DNA of 8,846 nucleotides from Deltaproteobacteria bacterium (GTDB taxonomy: Bacteria > Desulfobacterota > B13-G15): NCBI GenBank assembly GCA_003646705.1, contig QMLK01000024.1, positions 1-8,846 on the forward strand. Direction: 5' to 3'. Shown piece by piece: positions 1 through 8,815 of the stretch. The position numbers were made by a program, and so were the translations under genes. The notes beneath the pieces are model-generated. The model was not told the DNA's origin, ran no database searches, and saw only the letters and a list, made by a program, of their open reading frames with translations. The stretch's first letter is position 1. Each line of letters opens with the position of its first letter.

Positions 1-2
1 AG

Positions 3-335
3 CTGGAGTCGGGTCTGATAGAGGACCTGGACTTCAAGGCGAGATATGACCGGATAAAGCAGGACCTCCAGCAGGTCAGGCTTGCCCAGGAGAGCCTGGC
101 GATGAGATCCGACCTTGAGAGGGTCTCCTACGAGGCCCTTAAGGCCTCCCTGGACGAGCTCATGAACTTCGGCAAGAACTGGGAGTTCCTGGACCATGAA
201 GGCAAAAGAATGAGGCTTCATTCCGTTGTGAAGGAGGTCAGGGTCTTCCCGGAGGGTCGGGTCGAGGTCGATGTCTTCCTGGATGTTAATGAAGTGTTCC
301 GCAGGGACATGGGTTCATGGCCGCTACGAGCATGA
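3..335 (+). CDS. Large serine recombinase, C-terminal fragment (5' end outside window)
   Basis: The reading frame is open from the left edge and ends at TGA 333-335, giving 110 visible residues. No catalytic domain is visible, so the call rests on the C-terminal pattern of large serine recombinases. A charged helical, coiled-coil-like stretch opens with an 'E-x-G-x-I-x-D' type segment and contains [10 protein letters not shown]. It is followed by a segment ending in 'NW-E-FLD-x-EGKR' and then a beta-type '[19 protein letters not shown]', which resembles the usual 'lv.~I.v..dgrvei' tail of this family. The last about 12 residues (from roughly residue 99) are antisense comM sequence, so the natural stop codon is supplied by the integration target. 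It converges on and overlaps the broken comM by about 50 nt. The family call is inference from a tail alone; another coiled-coil protein is possible, but the position at a gene-interrupting junction favours an integrase. Confidence 0.62.
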   Translation: MESGLIEDLDFKARYDRIKQDLQQVRLAQESLAMRSDLERVSYEALKASLDELMNFGKNWEFLDHEGKRMRLHSVVKEVRVFPEGRVEVDVFLDVNEVFRRDMGSWPLRA

Positions 336-1362
336 AGCGCGCCGGGTAACTTATGCTGGTGGCAGCCCGGGAGATGGTCACCACACCGTCCTCCATGGGT
401 TGGCGCAGGACCTCCAGGACGTTCCTCCGGAACTCCGGGAACTCGTCCAAGAACAACACCCCGTTGTGGGCCAGACTCACCTCCCCCGGTCTGGGGACGT
501 GACCTCCTCCGATGAGCCCTGCATCCGATATGGTGTGATGGGGGGCCCGGAAGGGGCGGGTGGTGACCAAGGCCTGGCCCTCCCGGAGGAGTCCGGCTAC
601 GCTATGGACCTTGGTGGTCTCAAGGCTCTCCTGGAGGGTGAGGGGAGGGAGGATGGTGGGCAGCCTCCGGGCGAGCATGGTCTTGCCGGCCCCTGGCGGG
701 CCGATCATCAAGACGTTGTGCCCCCCTGCAGCGGCCACCTCGAGGGCCCTCTTGGCGTGTTCCTGCCCCCTCACATCGCTCATGTCCTCGAGGTAATCCC
801 CTCCCTCTTCAAAGAGCTCTTGCAGGTCTACCCGAAGGGGCTCGAAGCCCCCCTCCCCGCGCAGAAAGGCCACCGCCTGGGAGAGGTGAGCGACGGGGAT
901 CACCTCTATCCCCTCCACCACAGCGGCCTCTTGGCCGTTGGCCTCAGGCAGGACGAGGCCTTTGAGCCCCTCTTCCTTCACCGCTATGGCCAGGGGGAGG
1001 GCCCCCTTGATGGGCTTCAGCCTGCCGTCCAGGGAGAGCTCCCCCACGAAGGCATATCCATCCCTGGAGGCCTTGGGCAGGAGGCCACTGGCCCGAAGCA
1101 GCCCCAGGGCGATGGGCAAGTCGAGGCCAGAGCCCTCCTTTTTGAGGTCGGCCGGGGCCAAGTTCACCGTGATCTTGCGCGGGGGGACCCCATAGCCCGC
1201 GTTCTTCACGGCGGCCCTGACCCTCTCTCGGCTCTCCCTCACCGCCCCTTCGGGGAGGCCCACGATGGTGAAGGAGGGGAGCCCCCCGGCGATGTCCACC
1301 TCTACCTCCACTATCCGGGCCTCGATCCCCAAAAGGGCTCCGCTCAACACCTTGGCGAGCAT
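286..1362 (-). pseudogene. comM: comM/YifB Mg-chelatase-like AAA+ ATPase, interrupted at its 3' end
   Basis: ComM-family proteins are hexameric AAA+ helicases that promote branch migration during natural transformation in several bacteria. The 358-residue product opens with the family's typical [15 protein letters not shown] and keeps the N-terminal Lon-protease-S5-like fold (about 1-170). The Mg-chelatase ATPase core has Walker A GPPGAGKT at 221-228, RAPHHT at 272-277, Walker [11 protein letters not shown] at 302-311 and MNPCPCG at 349-355. Family members are usually about 500 residues; here about 150 are lost, including the second cysteine cluster and the 'ISGPLLDRIDL' arginine/sensor region. 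The product should therefore not be a working ATPase. Three foreign codons precede TAA at 286-288. The start ATG at 1360-1362 was chosen over an in-frame ATG at 1476 because the extra 38 residues are not family-like. No Shine-Dalgarno sequence precedes it. The missing 3' part is expected beyond the left edge, past the inserted element. Confidence 0.85.
289..318. other. Probable integration (att) junction of a mobile element within comM
   Basis: Read on the minus strand, comM is conserved through the CPCG motif (its codons end at 298). It then changes abruptly to unrelated sequence and stops three codons later. On the plus strand the same point lies a few codons before the end of the recombinase-like frame. 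The crossover therefore lies around 298-304. A weak imperfect symmetry, ATGAA at 289-293 and TTCAT at 314-318, is centred between 303 and 304, as would suit a dimer-bound att half-site pair. These arms are only 5 bp and could be chance. Sequence right of the junction is host comM; sequence left of it is taken to be the element. Confidence 0.55.
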
Positions 1363-1369
1363 CAAAACA

Positions 1370-1398
1370 ATAATATCAAGTCGAGGAGATGGGTACAA
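1370..1398 (-). promoter_or_regulatory. Candidate promoter for a leaderless comM transcript
   Basis: On the minus strand TTGTAC (1393-1398) and TATTAT (1370-1375; 5 of 6 matches to TATAAT) are separated by exactly 17 bp. The distance from the -10 box to the comM ATG is 7 nt, which would place transcription initiation at or next to the start codon. That agrees with the absence of a ribosome binding site upstream of the ATG. The -35 box matches only 3 of 6, so this is inference. Confidence 0.4.
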
Positions 1399-1504
1399 AT
1401 CTTCAGGGAAAGGGCTCCCCTCAAATACGAAAGGGAAGGTTTTTGTCTTTCTGAAAAAAGGCCTAAAATAAACCAATATTTAAGGAATATGTGAAAGAAA
1501 GCGC

Positions 1505-1533
1505 TTGACACTCCCCCATCTCCTTTGTTAGTA
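1505..1533 (+). promoter_or_regulatory. Candidate sigma-70-type promoter of hppA
   Basis: A perfect TTGACA -35 box lies at 1505-1510, in the AT-richer intergenic stretch between the divergent comM and hppA. A weak -10 candidate, TTAGTA at 1528-1533, follows after 17 bp (TAGTAG at 18 bp is an alternative). A start near 1540 would give a leader of about 35 nt ending in the hppA ribosome binding site. The -35 box is convincing; the -10 box is poor. Confidence 0.45.
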
Positions 1534-1561
1534 GTCTTGTGCAGTTTTACAAAAGAGCCTT

Positions 1562-1568
1562 AAGGAGG
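1562..1568 (+). promoter_or_regulatory. Strong ribosome binding site of hppA
   Basis: AAGGAGG stands 7 nt upstream of the ATG at 1576, an optimal Shine-Dalgarno sequence and spacing. It fixes the hppA start and suggests strong translation. Confidence 0.85.
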
Positions 1569-1575
1569 GAGGGAG

Positions 1576-3702
1576 ATGGGAATTGTCTGGTTAGTACCGA
1601 TAGCGGGCTTTGTGGCGCTGGTCTTTGCCCTTTCGCTCGCCAGGAACGTCCTCAGGCGTGATCCAGGCACCCCGAAGATGCAGGAGATAGCAGCGACGAT
1701 CCTCGAGGGGGCCATGGCCTTCCTCAGGAGGCAATACGGGACCATCGGGATGCTCGCCATAGTCACCGCGGTGATAGTCGGCGCTCTCGTAGGCCTCTTG
1801 AGGGGCCATGAGGGGATAGAGGGTATGACGCCCTTCGGAATCGCCTGGCACACCGCTGTGGCCTTCTTGGTGGGGGCCTTCTGTTCGGCGGTCTCCGGTT
1901 ACATAGGCATGTACATCTCGGTGAAGTCCAACGTCCGCTGTGCCGCTGCTGCCCAGAGGAGCCTCAACGAGGCGGTCAAGGTCGCCCTCTACGGGGGGGC
2001 GGTTTCGGGCTTCCTCATCGTCGCCTTGAGCCTCCTGGGGGTGACCTTCATGTTCTACCTCTTCGGCGGAGCCAAGCGTCCAGACATAGCCCCCCACCTG
2101 ATCGTCGGTTTCGGCTTCGGGGCGAGCTTCGTGGCGTTGTTCGCCCAGCTCGGCGGAGGTATCTACACCAAGGCCGCCGACATGGGGGCTGACCTGGTGG
2201 GGAAGGTAGAAGCAGGGATCCCCGAGGACGACCCTCGCAACCCAGCGGTCATCGCCGACTTGGTGGGGGACAACGTCGGGGACTGCGCAGGCCGTGGCGC
2301 TGACCTCTTCGAGTCCACCGCTGCGGAGAACATCGGGGCCATGATCCTGGGGATCATCGTCTATCACATGACCAAGAACCCGGCGTGGATCCTCTTCCCC
2401 TTGGTGGTGCGGGCCTTTGGCCTCATAGCGAGCATGATCGGGGTATTGGTGGTCCGGGCTAAAGAGGGGGAGAACCCCATGGCGGCCTTGAACCGTGGCT
2501 ATTACACGGCCATCGCCCTCTCCATCATAGGGATGTTCATCGCGGTAAGGGCGATGCTGAACAACTGGCTCCTCTTCTGGTCGGGGGTCGCGGGGATCCT
2601 GACCAGCGTGGTGGTGGTCTACATCACCCAGTACTATACAGAGCCGGAGTACAGGCCTGTACAGCGGATCGCCCAGGCCTCCAAGACCGGCCCCGCTACC
2701 AACATCGTCGAGGGCATGTCCGTGGGGTTTGAGACCACGGCCCCTACGGCCATCGTCATCGGGATAGCCCTGCTGGTGGCCTATGCCCTGGGGACGGCCA
2801 CGGGGCTACCCGGCGGTGGGGTCTTCGGCACGGCGGCGGCCACCATGGGGATGCTGATGACCTGCCCTTACATCCTCGCCATGGACACCTTCGGCCCCAT
2901 CACGGACAACGCCAACGGCATCATCGAGATGGCGGGGATCGGTGGCAAGATCCGCGAGATCACCGACAGGCTCGACGCCGTGGGCAACACCACCAAGGCC
3001 CTGACCAAGGGCTACGCCATGGTCTCGGCTGGCCTGGCGGCCTTCCTGCTCTTTCAGGCCTATTTGGATAGGGTCGCCTTCCTCAGGGGGCTCGAGCACT
3101 ACAACGTGGTCAACATCGCCCGCGTGGAGGTCTTCGTGGGGGCCTTCATGGCCGTGATGTTGGTGTTCCTCTTCAGCTCTTGGGCCATCCGAGCGGTGGG
3201 CCAGGCCTCCTCCAAGATCATCGAGGAGGTCAGGCGTCAGTTCCGCGAGCACCCGGGCATCATGGAGGGGACCGAGAGGCCCGACTACGCCCGGGCCGTG
3301 GACATCACCACGAGGGCTGGGCTCCGCGGGATGATCGCCCCTGGCGCCCTGGCGGTGATACTACCCGTGGCCGTGGGCGTGATCTTCAACTTCATCCCTG
3401 GGTATGACGCCGCCATGGCGGTGGCCGCAGTGCTCATGGTGGGCACCATCGGTGGGATACTGCTCGCAAGCTTCATGAACAACGGCGGTGGCGCATGGGA
3501 CAACGCCAAGAAGATGTTCGAGACGGGAATGGTGAAGGACGAGGCCGGCAACGTCATCGGCAAAGGAACCCCTGCCCACGCCGCCGCAGTGGTGGGCGAT
3601 ACGGTGGGAGACCCCTTGAAGGACACGGCGGGGCCATCGCTTCACGTGCTGGTCAAGCTCCTGAGCACCATCACCTTGGTCCTCTGCCCGCTCTTCATAT
3701 GA
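1576..3702 (+). CDS. hppA: K+-independent-type H+-translocating membrane pyrophosphatase
   Basis: This integral membrane pump hydrolyses cytoplasmic pyrophosphate and moves protons out across the membrane. The 708 residues match the family's usual length with about 16 membrane helices. Substrate and Mg sites are intact: DMGADLVGKVE at 202-212 (usual DVGADLVGKVE with Met for Val), EDDPRNPAVIAD at 217-228, GDNVGDCAGRGADLFES at 231-247, TDNANG at 443-448, NAKK at 643-646 and GDTVGDPLKDTAGPS at 674-688. GNTTKALTKG at 470-479 has Lys474 and Thr477, the pair known to mark K+-independent enzymes (K+-dependent ones have Ala and Gly); these are proton pumps. The semi-conserved helix-6 glutamate is at position 246, three residues after Asp243. 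Gln191 replaces the arginine that precedes LGGGI/VGGGI in the plant and Rhodospirillum enzymes. The gene has its own promoter candidate and a terminator, so it is probably monocistronic. Confidence 0.97.
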   Translation: MGIVWLVPIAGFVALVFALSLARNVLRRDPGTPKMQEIAATILEGAMAFLRRQYGTIGMLAIVTAVIVGALVGLLRGHEGIEGMTPFGIAWHTAVAFLVGAFCSAVSGYIGMYISVKSNVRCAAAAQRSLNEAVKVALYGGAVSGFLIVALSLLGVTFMFYLFGGAKRPDIAPHLIVGFGFGASFVALFAQLGGGIYTKAADMGADLVGKVEAGIPEDDPRNPAVIADLVGDNVGDCAGRGADLFESTAAENIGAMILGIIVYHMTKNPAWILFPLVVRAFGLIASMIGVLVVRAKEGENPMAALNRGYYTAIALSIIGMFIAVRAMLNNWLLFWSGVAGILTSVVVVYITQYYTEPEYRPVQRIAQASKTGPATNIVEGMSVGFETTAPTAIVIGIALLVAYALGTATGLPGGGVFGTAAATMGMLMTCPYILAMDTFGPITDNANGIIEMAGIGGKIREITDRLDAVGNTTKALTKGYAMVSAGLAAFLLFQAYLDRVAFLRGLEHYNVVNIARVEVFVGAFMAVMLVFLFSSWAIRAVGQASSKIIEEVRRQFREHPGIMEGTERPDYARAVDITTRAGLRGMIAPGALAVILPVAVGVIFNFIPGYDAAMAVAAVLMVGTIGGILLASFMNNGGGAWDNAKKMFETGMVKDEAGNVIGKGTPAHAAAVVGDTVGDPLKDTAGPSLHVLVKLLSTITLVLCPLFI

Positions 3703-3716
3703 TGGGTCCTGGATCG

Positions 3717-3749
3717 AGAAAAGGGGGGCTTCTGCCCCCCTTTTCTTTT
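3717..3749 (+). terminator. Strong intrinsic terminator after hppA
   Basis: A perfect 13-bp stem (3717-3729 paired with 3734-3746) has a GC core of GGGGGGC/GCCCCCC and a TTCT tetraloop. A T-rich tract runs through 3741-3749. It begins 14 nt after the hppA stop and separates hppA from the tsaD-led operon. Because the A-rich 5' arm mirrors the T tract, it could also work in reverse, but no gene enters from the right on the minus strand. Confidence 0.93.
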
Positions 3750-3754
3750 GCTGT

Positions 3755-3783
3755 TGAAGGTGTAATGCCTACTGTGCTAAATT
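3755..3783 (+). promoter_or_regulatory. Candidate promoter of the tsaD-rsmA-hemB-ahbD operon
   Basis: TTGAAG (3755-3760; 4 of 6) and TAAATT (3778-3783; 4 of 6) are separated by 17 bp, directly after the hppA terminator and in a short AT-rich gap. Initiation near 3790 would leave a leader of about 19 nt before GTG 3809. It would also exclude the upstream in-frame TTG at 3782, which lies inside the -10 box. The assignment is inferred from position and spacing. Confidence 0.45.
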
Positions 3784-3808
3784 GTTCGAAAAGTTTATCC
3801 CCGTCGAG

Positions 3809-4805
3809 GTGATCCTCCTGGCCATAGAGACATCTTGTGACGATACGGCTGCCGCCGTCTTGGAGGGGGGAAGACGTGTGCTCTCTTCCCTGGTCTCCTC
3901 CCAAGACGAGGTCCACAGGAAATACGGGGGGGTGGTGCCGGAGCTGGCCTCCCGGCGCCACATGGAGAACATAGTCCCTGTGGTGAAGGGGACCTTGAAG
4001 GAGGCAGGGGTGGACTTCGACGAGTTAGGGGGGATAGCGGTCACCAGGGGACCAGGACTCATAGGGTCTCTGTTTGTAGGCCTCTCGACGGCCAAGGCCA
4101 TCGCCTTCGCCAGGGGGATCCCCTTTGTGGGCGTCAACCATCTCATGGGACACCTCTTGGCCATCTTCCTCGAGAGGGAGGTCCCCTTCCCCTTCATCGG
4201 CATGGTGGTCTCAGGGGGGCACACCTCCCTCTTCCTGGTGGAGGACTTCCTCCGCTTTCGGTCCCTCGGGGCCACACGGGATGACGCGGCAGGGGAAGCC
4301 TTCGATAAGGTGGCCAAGGCCCTGGGGTTGGGCTACCCCGGGGGGAGGATCATCGAGGAACTGGCCGCAAGGGGGGACCCCCACGCCATAGCCTTCCCCC
4401 GCCCCTACCTCGAGGGGTCCTTCGACTTCAGCTTCAGCGGTCTGAAGACGGCGGTGATAAACTACATCCGATCCCACAGGATCGGGGAGGACGAGGTCCC
4501 CCATGTGGCGGCTTCCTTCCAAGAGGCGGTGGTAGACGTGCTGGTGAAGAAGGCCCTATGGGCCTCGGCGAGGTTTGGGGTTGGGAGGGTGGTGGTATCG
4601 GGAGGGGTCGCTTCCAACGGCCGCCTGAGGGAGAGGTTCCTGGAGGAGGGGAGGAAGGAGGGGATAGAGGTCCTCTTCCCCTCCCCCAGGTTCTGTACGG
4701 ACAACGCCGCTATGATAGGGGTGGCGGGCTATCACCTCCTCAAGGCGGGGAGGCGTGATCCCTTGGACCTGAACGCCACCTCCCGCTGGCCCCTCGGAAG
4801 GGAGG

Positions 4806-4816
<11 letters not shown>
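3809..4816 (+). CDS. tsaD: tRNA N6-adenosine threonylcarbamoyltransferase TsaD
   Basis: TsaD (Kae1/YgjD family) transfers the threonylcarbamoyl group to A37 of ANN-decoding tRNAs in the cytoplasm, working with TsaB, TsaE and TsaC. The 335-residue product has the family opening MILLAIETSCDDTAAAV, HMENIVP at 51-57 and the metal-binding H111-x3-H115 in VNHLMGHLLA. It also has VVSGGHTSL at 133-141, GEAFDKVAKALGLGYPGG at 162-179, FSFSGLKTAV at 207-216, VSGGVASN at 263-270 and FCTDNAAM at 295-302 with metal ligand Asp298. The start GTG 3809 was chosen because it gives the family N-terminus; an in-frame TTG at 3782 would add nine residues but lies in the candidate -10 box. Neither start has a well-spaced Shine-Dalgarno. 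It is the first gene of the packed run, and its stop overlaps rsmA by 11 nt. Confidence 0.96.
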
Positions 4817-6648
<1,832 letters not shown>

Positions 6649-7722
6649 TTGCTTAAAGACTTGCCCATGGCCCTCAAGGCAGAATTGAGGATGATCGCTT
6701 GGGAGCTCACCAGGAGCTGCAACCTGGACTGTCAACACTGTCGAGCGGCCTCCGGAAGGGGGAGTTACGAAGGGGAGCTCTCCACGGAGGAGGCCCTCGC
6801 CTTCGTCGAGGACCTCAGCTCTTGGAGCAAGCCGGTCTTGATCCTCACGGGAGGGGAACCCCTCCTCAGGGAGGACGTCTTCCAGATAGCGCGCAACGCC
6901 TCCGAGCGAGGGATGAGGGTGGTGATGGCCACAAACGGGACCCTCATCACCCAAGGGGTGGTATCCGAGATAAAGCGATCGGGGATAAGGCGGGTCAGCG
7001 TAAGCATCGACGGGGCCTCGAGCAGTAGCCATGACGCCTTCCGTGGGGTGGAAGGGGCCTTTGAGAAGGCCTTGGAGGGGATTAAGCGCCTCCGCCAAGG
7101 GGGGGTGGAGGTGCAGATAAACACCACCGTCACCAAGAGGAACGTAGGGGAACTCGAGGACCTGCTGAGGCTGGCCCTTGAGGTGGGGGCGGTGGCCCAT
7201 CACATCTTCCTCCTGGTCCCCACGGGGAGGGGGAAGGAGTTGGAGGGCGAGGAGATCTCCCCAGAAGGCTACGAACGGGTCCTGGAGTGGTTCTACGAAA
7301 GGAGCCAGGAGGTACCCCTTGAGCTCAAGGCCACCTGCGCCCCCCAATACTACAGGATCGTCCTGCAGAAGGGGGGGAAGGTGGGCAGGAGGGAGAAGGG
7401 GGGACTGCATGCCCTCACCAGGGGGTGTTTGGGCGGCGTGAGCTTCTGCTTCCTCTCCCACAAGGGGGAGGTCCAACCCTGTGGGTACCTGGAGGTGATA
7501 TGCGGCGATATAAGGGAGAGGCCCTTTAAGGAGATATGGGAGGGGTCCGAGGTCTTCTTGAAATTGAGGGATCCGCAGAACTACACCGGCAAGTGCGGGC
7601 TGTGTGAGTATAGGGTGGTGTGTGGCGGCTGCCGGGCCCGCGCTTATGCCGCCACGGGGGACTACCTTGCGGAGGAGCCCTATTGCCTATGGGAGCCGAG
7701 GAGGGGTGAGGGGAAAGCCTGA
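6649..7722 (+). CDS. ahbD: Heme b synthase AhbD (radical SAM, Fe-coproporphyrin III decarboxylase)
   Basis: AhbD performs the last step of the siroheme-dependent heme pathway, decarboxylating two propionates of Fe-coproporphyrin III to the vinyl groups of heme b. The 357-residue product has the radical SAM cluster motif C24-x3-C28-x2-C31 within AWELTRSCNLDCQHCRA and GGEP at 68-71. It also has ATNGT at 94-98 and SVSIDG at 117-122. AhbD-like features follow: HIFLLVPTGRGKEL at 185-198, TCAPQYYRI at 229-237, TRGCLGG at 257-263 and VQPCGYLE at 275-282. The auxiliary-cluster cysteines are C316, C319, C325 and C328, then the GDYLAEEPYC ending at C346. Related NirJ (heme d1) and AhbC are possible, but the C-terminal signature and hemB linkage favour AhbD. 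TTG 6649 directly follows the hemB stop; ATG 6667 is the alternative start. It overlaps the next gene by 17 nt. Confidence 0.88.
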   Translation: MLKDLPMALKAELRMIAWELTRSCNLDCQHCRAASGRGSYEGELSTEEALAFVEDLSSWSKPVLILTGGEPLLREDVFQIARNASERGMRVVMATNGTLITQGVVSEIKRSGIRRVSVSIDGASSSSHDAFRGVEGAFEKALEGIKRLRQGGVEVQINTTVTKRNVGELEDLLRLALEVGAVAHHIFLLVPTGRGKELEGEEISPEGYERVLEWFYERSQEVPLELKATCAPQYYRIVLQKGGKVGRREKGGLHALTRGCLGGVSFCFLSHKGEVQPCGYLEVICGDIRERPFKEIWEGSEVFLKLRDPQNYTGKCGLCEYRVVCGGCRARAYAATGDYLAEEPYCLWEPRRGEGKA

Positions 7723-8815
7723 AGAAGGCCTCTATCTGGCCGCCTTTTCGGAGGAGGATCCTCCCTCGGAGGGCACCTCAGGGGAGGTCGTCGATCTGCA
7801 CGTGGACCCCCAAGAGGCCGAGGAGTTCAGGGAGAGGGTCTCCGGGGAGAGGAGGCTACGGGTGAAGCTCCGGGGGAGGAAGGGAGGAGAGGCCCTCGTC
7901 GAGTTCTGGCTCATCCCCCTCACGGAGACCAGGACCCTGGAACTGGACAGGGAGATCGTAAGGGCCCTGGACCAAGGGCTCATGGTCTTGGGTGAGGGGA
8001 ATCGCCTCCTGGTGGCCAACCCCAAGATGGCTGAACTGCTGGGCTGCACCGAGGAGGAACTGCTGCAGAGGGGTTGGGAACAGGCCTTCCCCCCCGAGTT
8101 CCTCAGGCGTCTCCGCAACCACCTCGAGAGAGGGCGGTTCACCTTCGAGGCCGTACTGGGGAACATCCCGGTGGTGGTAAGCGGGGTACCCCTCCAGAGG
8201 GGAGGAGAGTCGGGGGCCATCCTCGTCTTCATGGACGTAAGCCCCTTGAAGTTGAAGGAGCAAGAGCTGGCTTCCAAGGTGAAGGAACTGGAGGACACGA
8301 AGAGGGCCATGCTCAACCTCCTGGAGGAGATGGAGGCCACCAAGAGGAAGCTGGAGAGGCTGAGCATCACCGACGAGCTCACCGGCCTCTTCAACCGCCG
8401 CCACTTCTACAAGATGCTGGCCAGGGAGATGGAGGTGGCCAGGAAGTACGGCATGCCGCTGTCGCTCCTGATCATGGATCTGGATGACTTCAAGGACTAC
8501 AATGACACCCATGGCCACGTGGAGGGCGACAGGGCCCTGAGGAGGTTCGCCGAGGTCATCGAGCGCTCCATCAGGAAGGGGGTCGACAGCGCCTATCGGT
8601 TGGGGGGAGATGAGTTCGCTGTGATCGCCCCCGGGTCGAATCGAGAACAGGCCTGGAATATAGGCGAGAGGATCCAAGGGGGCTTGAGGGACCTGAGCCT
8701 GAGCATAGGGATAGCCGAGTTCATGGAGGACATGGACACAGATAGCTTTATCAGCCAAGCCGACAAGAGGATGTATGAGGAGAAACGGAGAAGGAAGAAA
8801 GCCCCTCCCCATTAA
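7706..8815 (+). CDS. PAS-GGDEF protein, probable diguanylate cyclase
   Basis: GGDEF enzymes make cyclic di-GMP from two GTP. The 369-residue product has no signal peptide or membrane segment, so it should be cytoplasmic. In order: a PAS-tail-like piece at about 24-75 (VVDLHVDPQEAEEF, then a basic strand-rich part) without the front half of a PAS fold; a PAS domain at about 84-176 (GLMVLGEGNRLLVANPKM, LLGCTEEEL, ending ILVFMDVSPLK); a coiled-coil linker at about 182-219; and GGDEF at about 220-362. The catalytic DLDDFKDYND (258-267), GGDEF (300-304) and SIGIA (333-337) are intact, implying activity. The inhibitory RxxD site reads KGVD at 291-294. The domain is compact between GGDEF and SIGIA. 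GTG 7706 was chosen because the in-frame upstream extension only shadows conserved ahbD codons; GAGGAGG at 7698-7704 is close to it. The PAS ligand cannot be told. Confidence 0.85.
   Translation: MRGKPEEGLYLAAFSEEDPPSEGTSGEVVDLHVDPQEAEEFRERVSGERRLRVKLRGRKGGEALVEFWLIPLTETRTLELDREIVRALDQGLMVLGEGNRLLVANPKMAELLGCTEEELLQRGWEQAFPPEFLRRLRNHLERGRFTFEAVLGNIPVVVSGVPLQRGGESGAILVFMDVSPLKLKEQELASKVKELEDTKRAMLNLLEEMEATKRKLERLSITDELTGLFNRRHFYKMLAREMEVARKYGMPLSLLIMDLDDFKDYNDTHGHVEGDRALRRFAEVIERSIRKGVDSAYRLGGDEFAVIAPGSNREQAWNIGERIQGGLRDLSLSIGIAEFMEDMDTDSFISQADKRMYEEKRRRKKAPPH

Noticed and set aside
200..300. comM truncation caused by a simple frameshift or sequencing error
   Set aside because: Reading the minus strand beyond 298 in the other frames gives no ComM-like continuation (no second cysteine pair or RIDL segment). 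The plus strand there carries a coherent different protein.
1363..1476. 38-residue N-terminal extension of ComM from ATG 1476
   Set aside because: The region is AT-rich, contains the candidate promoter, and encodes residues unlike the family. ComM proteins normally begin at MLAKV.
271..1494. Long plus-strand open frame (407 codons) antisense to comM
   Set aside because: Its composition (Gly, Pro, His, Glu rich) is that of a codon shadow, while the minus strand carries textbook ComM motifs.
1440..1500. Possible small RNA or riboswitch in the AT-rich comM-hppA gap
   Set aside because: Only short palindromes such as AGGCCT are visible. There is no stable multi-stem structure or terminator that I can support.
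1591..2367. 258-codon minus-strand frame inside hppA
   Set aside because: It is the complementary shadow of conserved pyrophosphatase codons, rich in His, Asp and Glu, with no domain signature.
7604..7705. Upstream start of the GGDEF gene inside ahbD
   Set aside because: The extra 34 residues are a frame-shifted reading of the conserved cysteine-rich AhbD tail and show no domain of their own.
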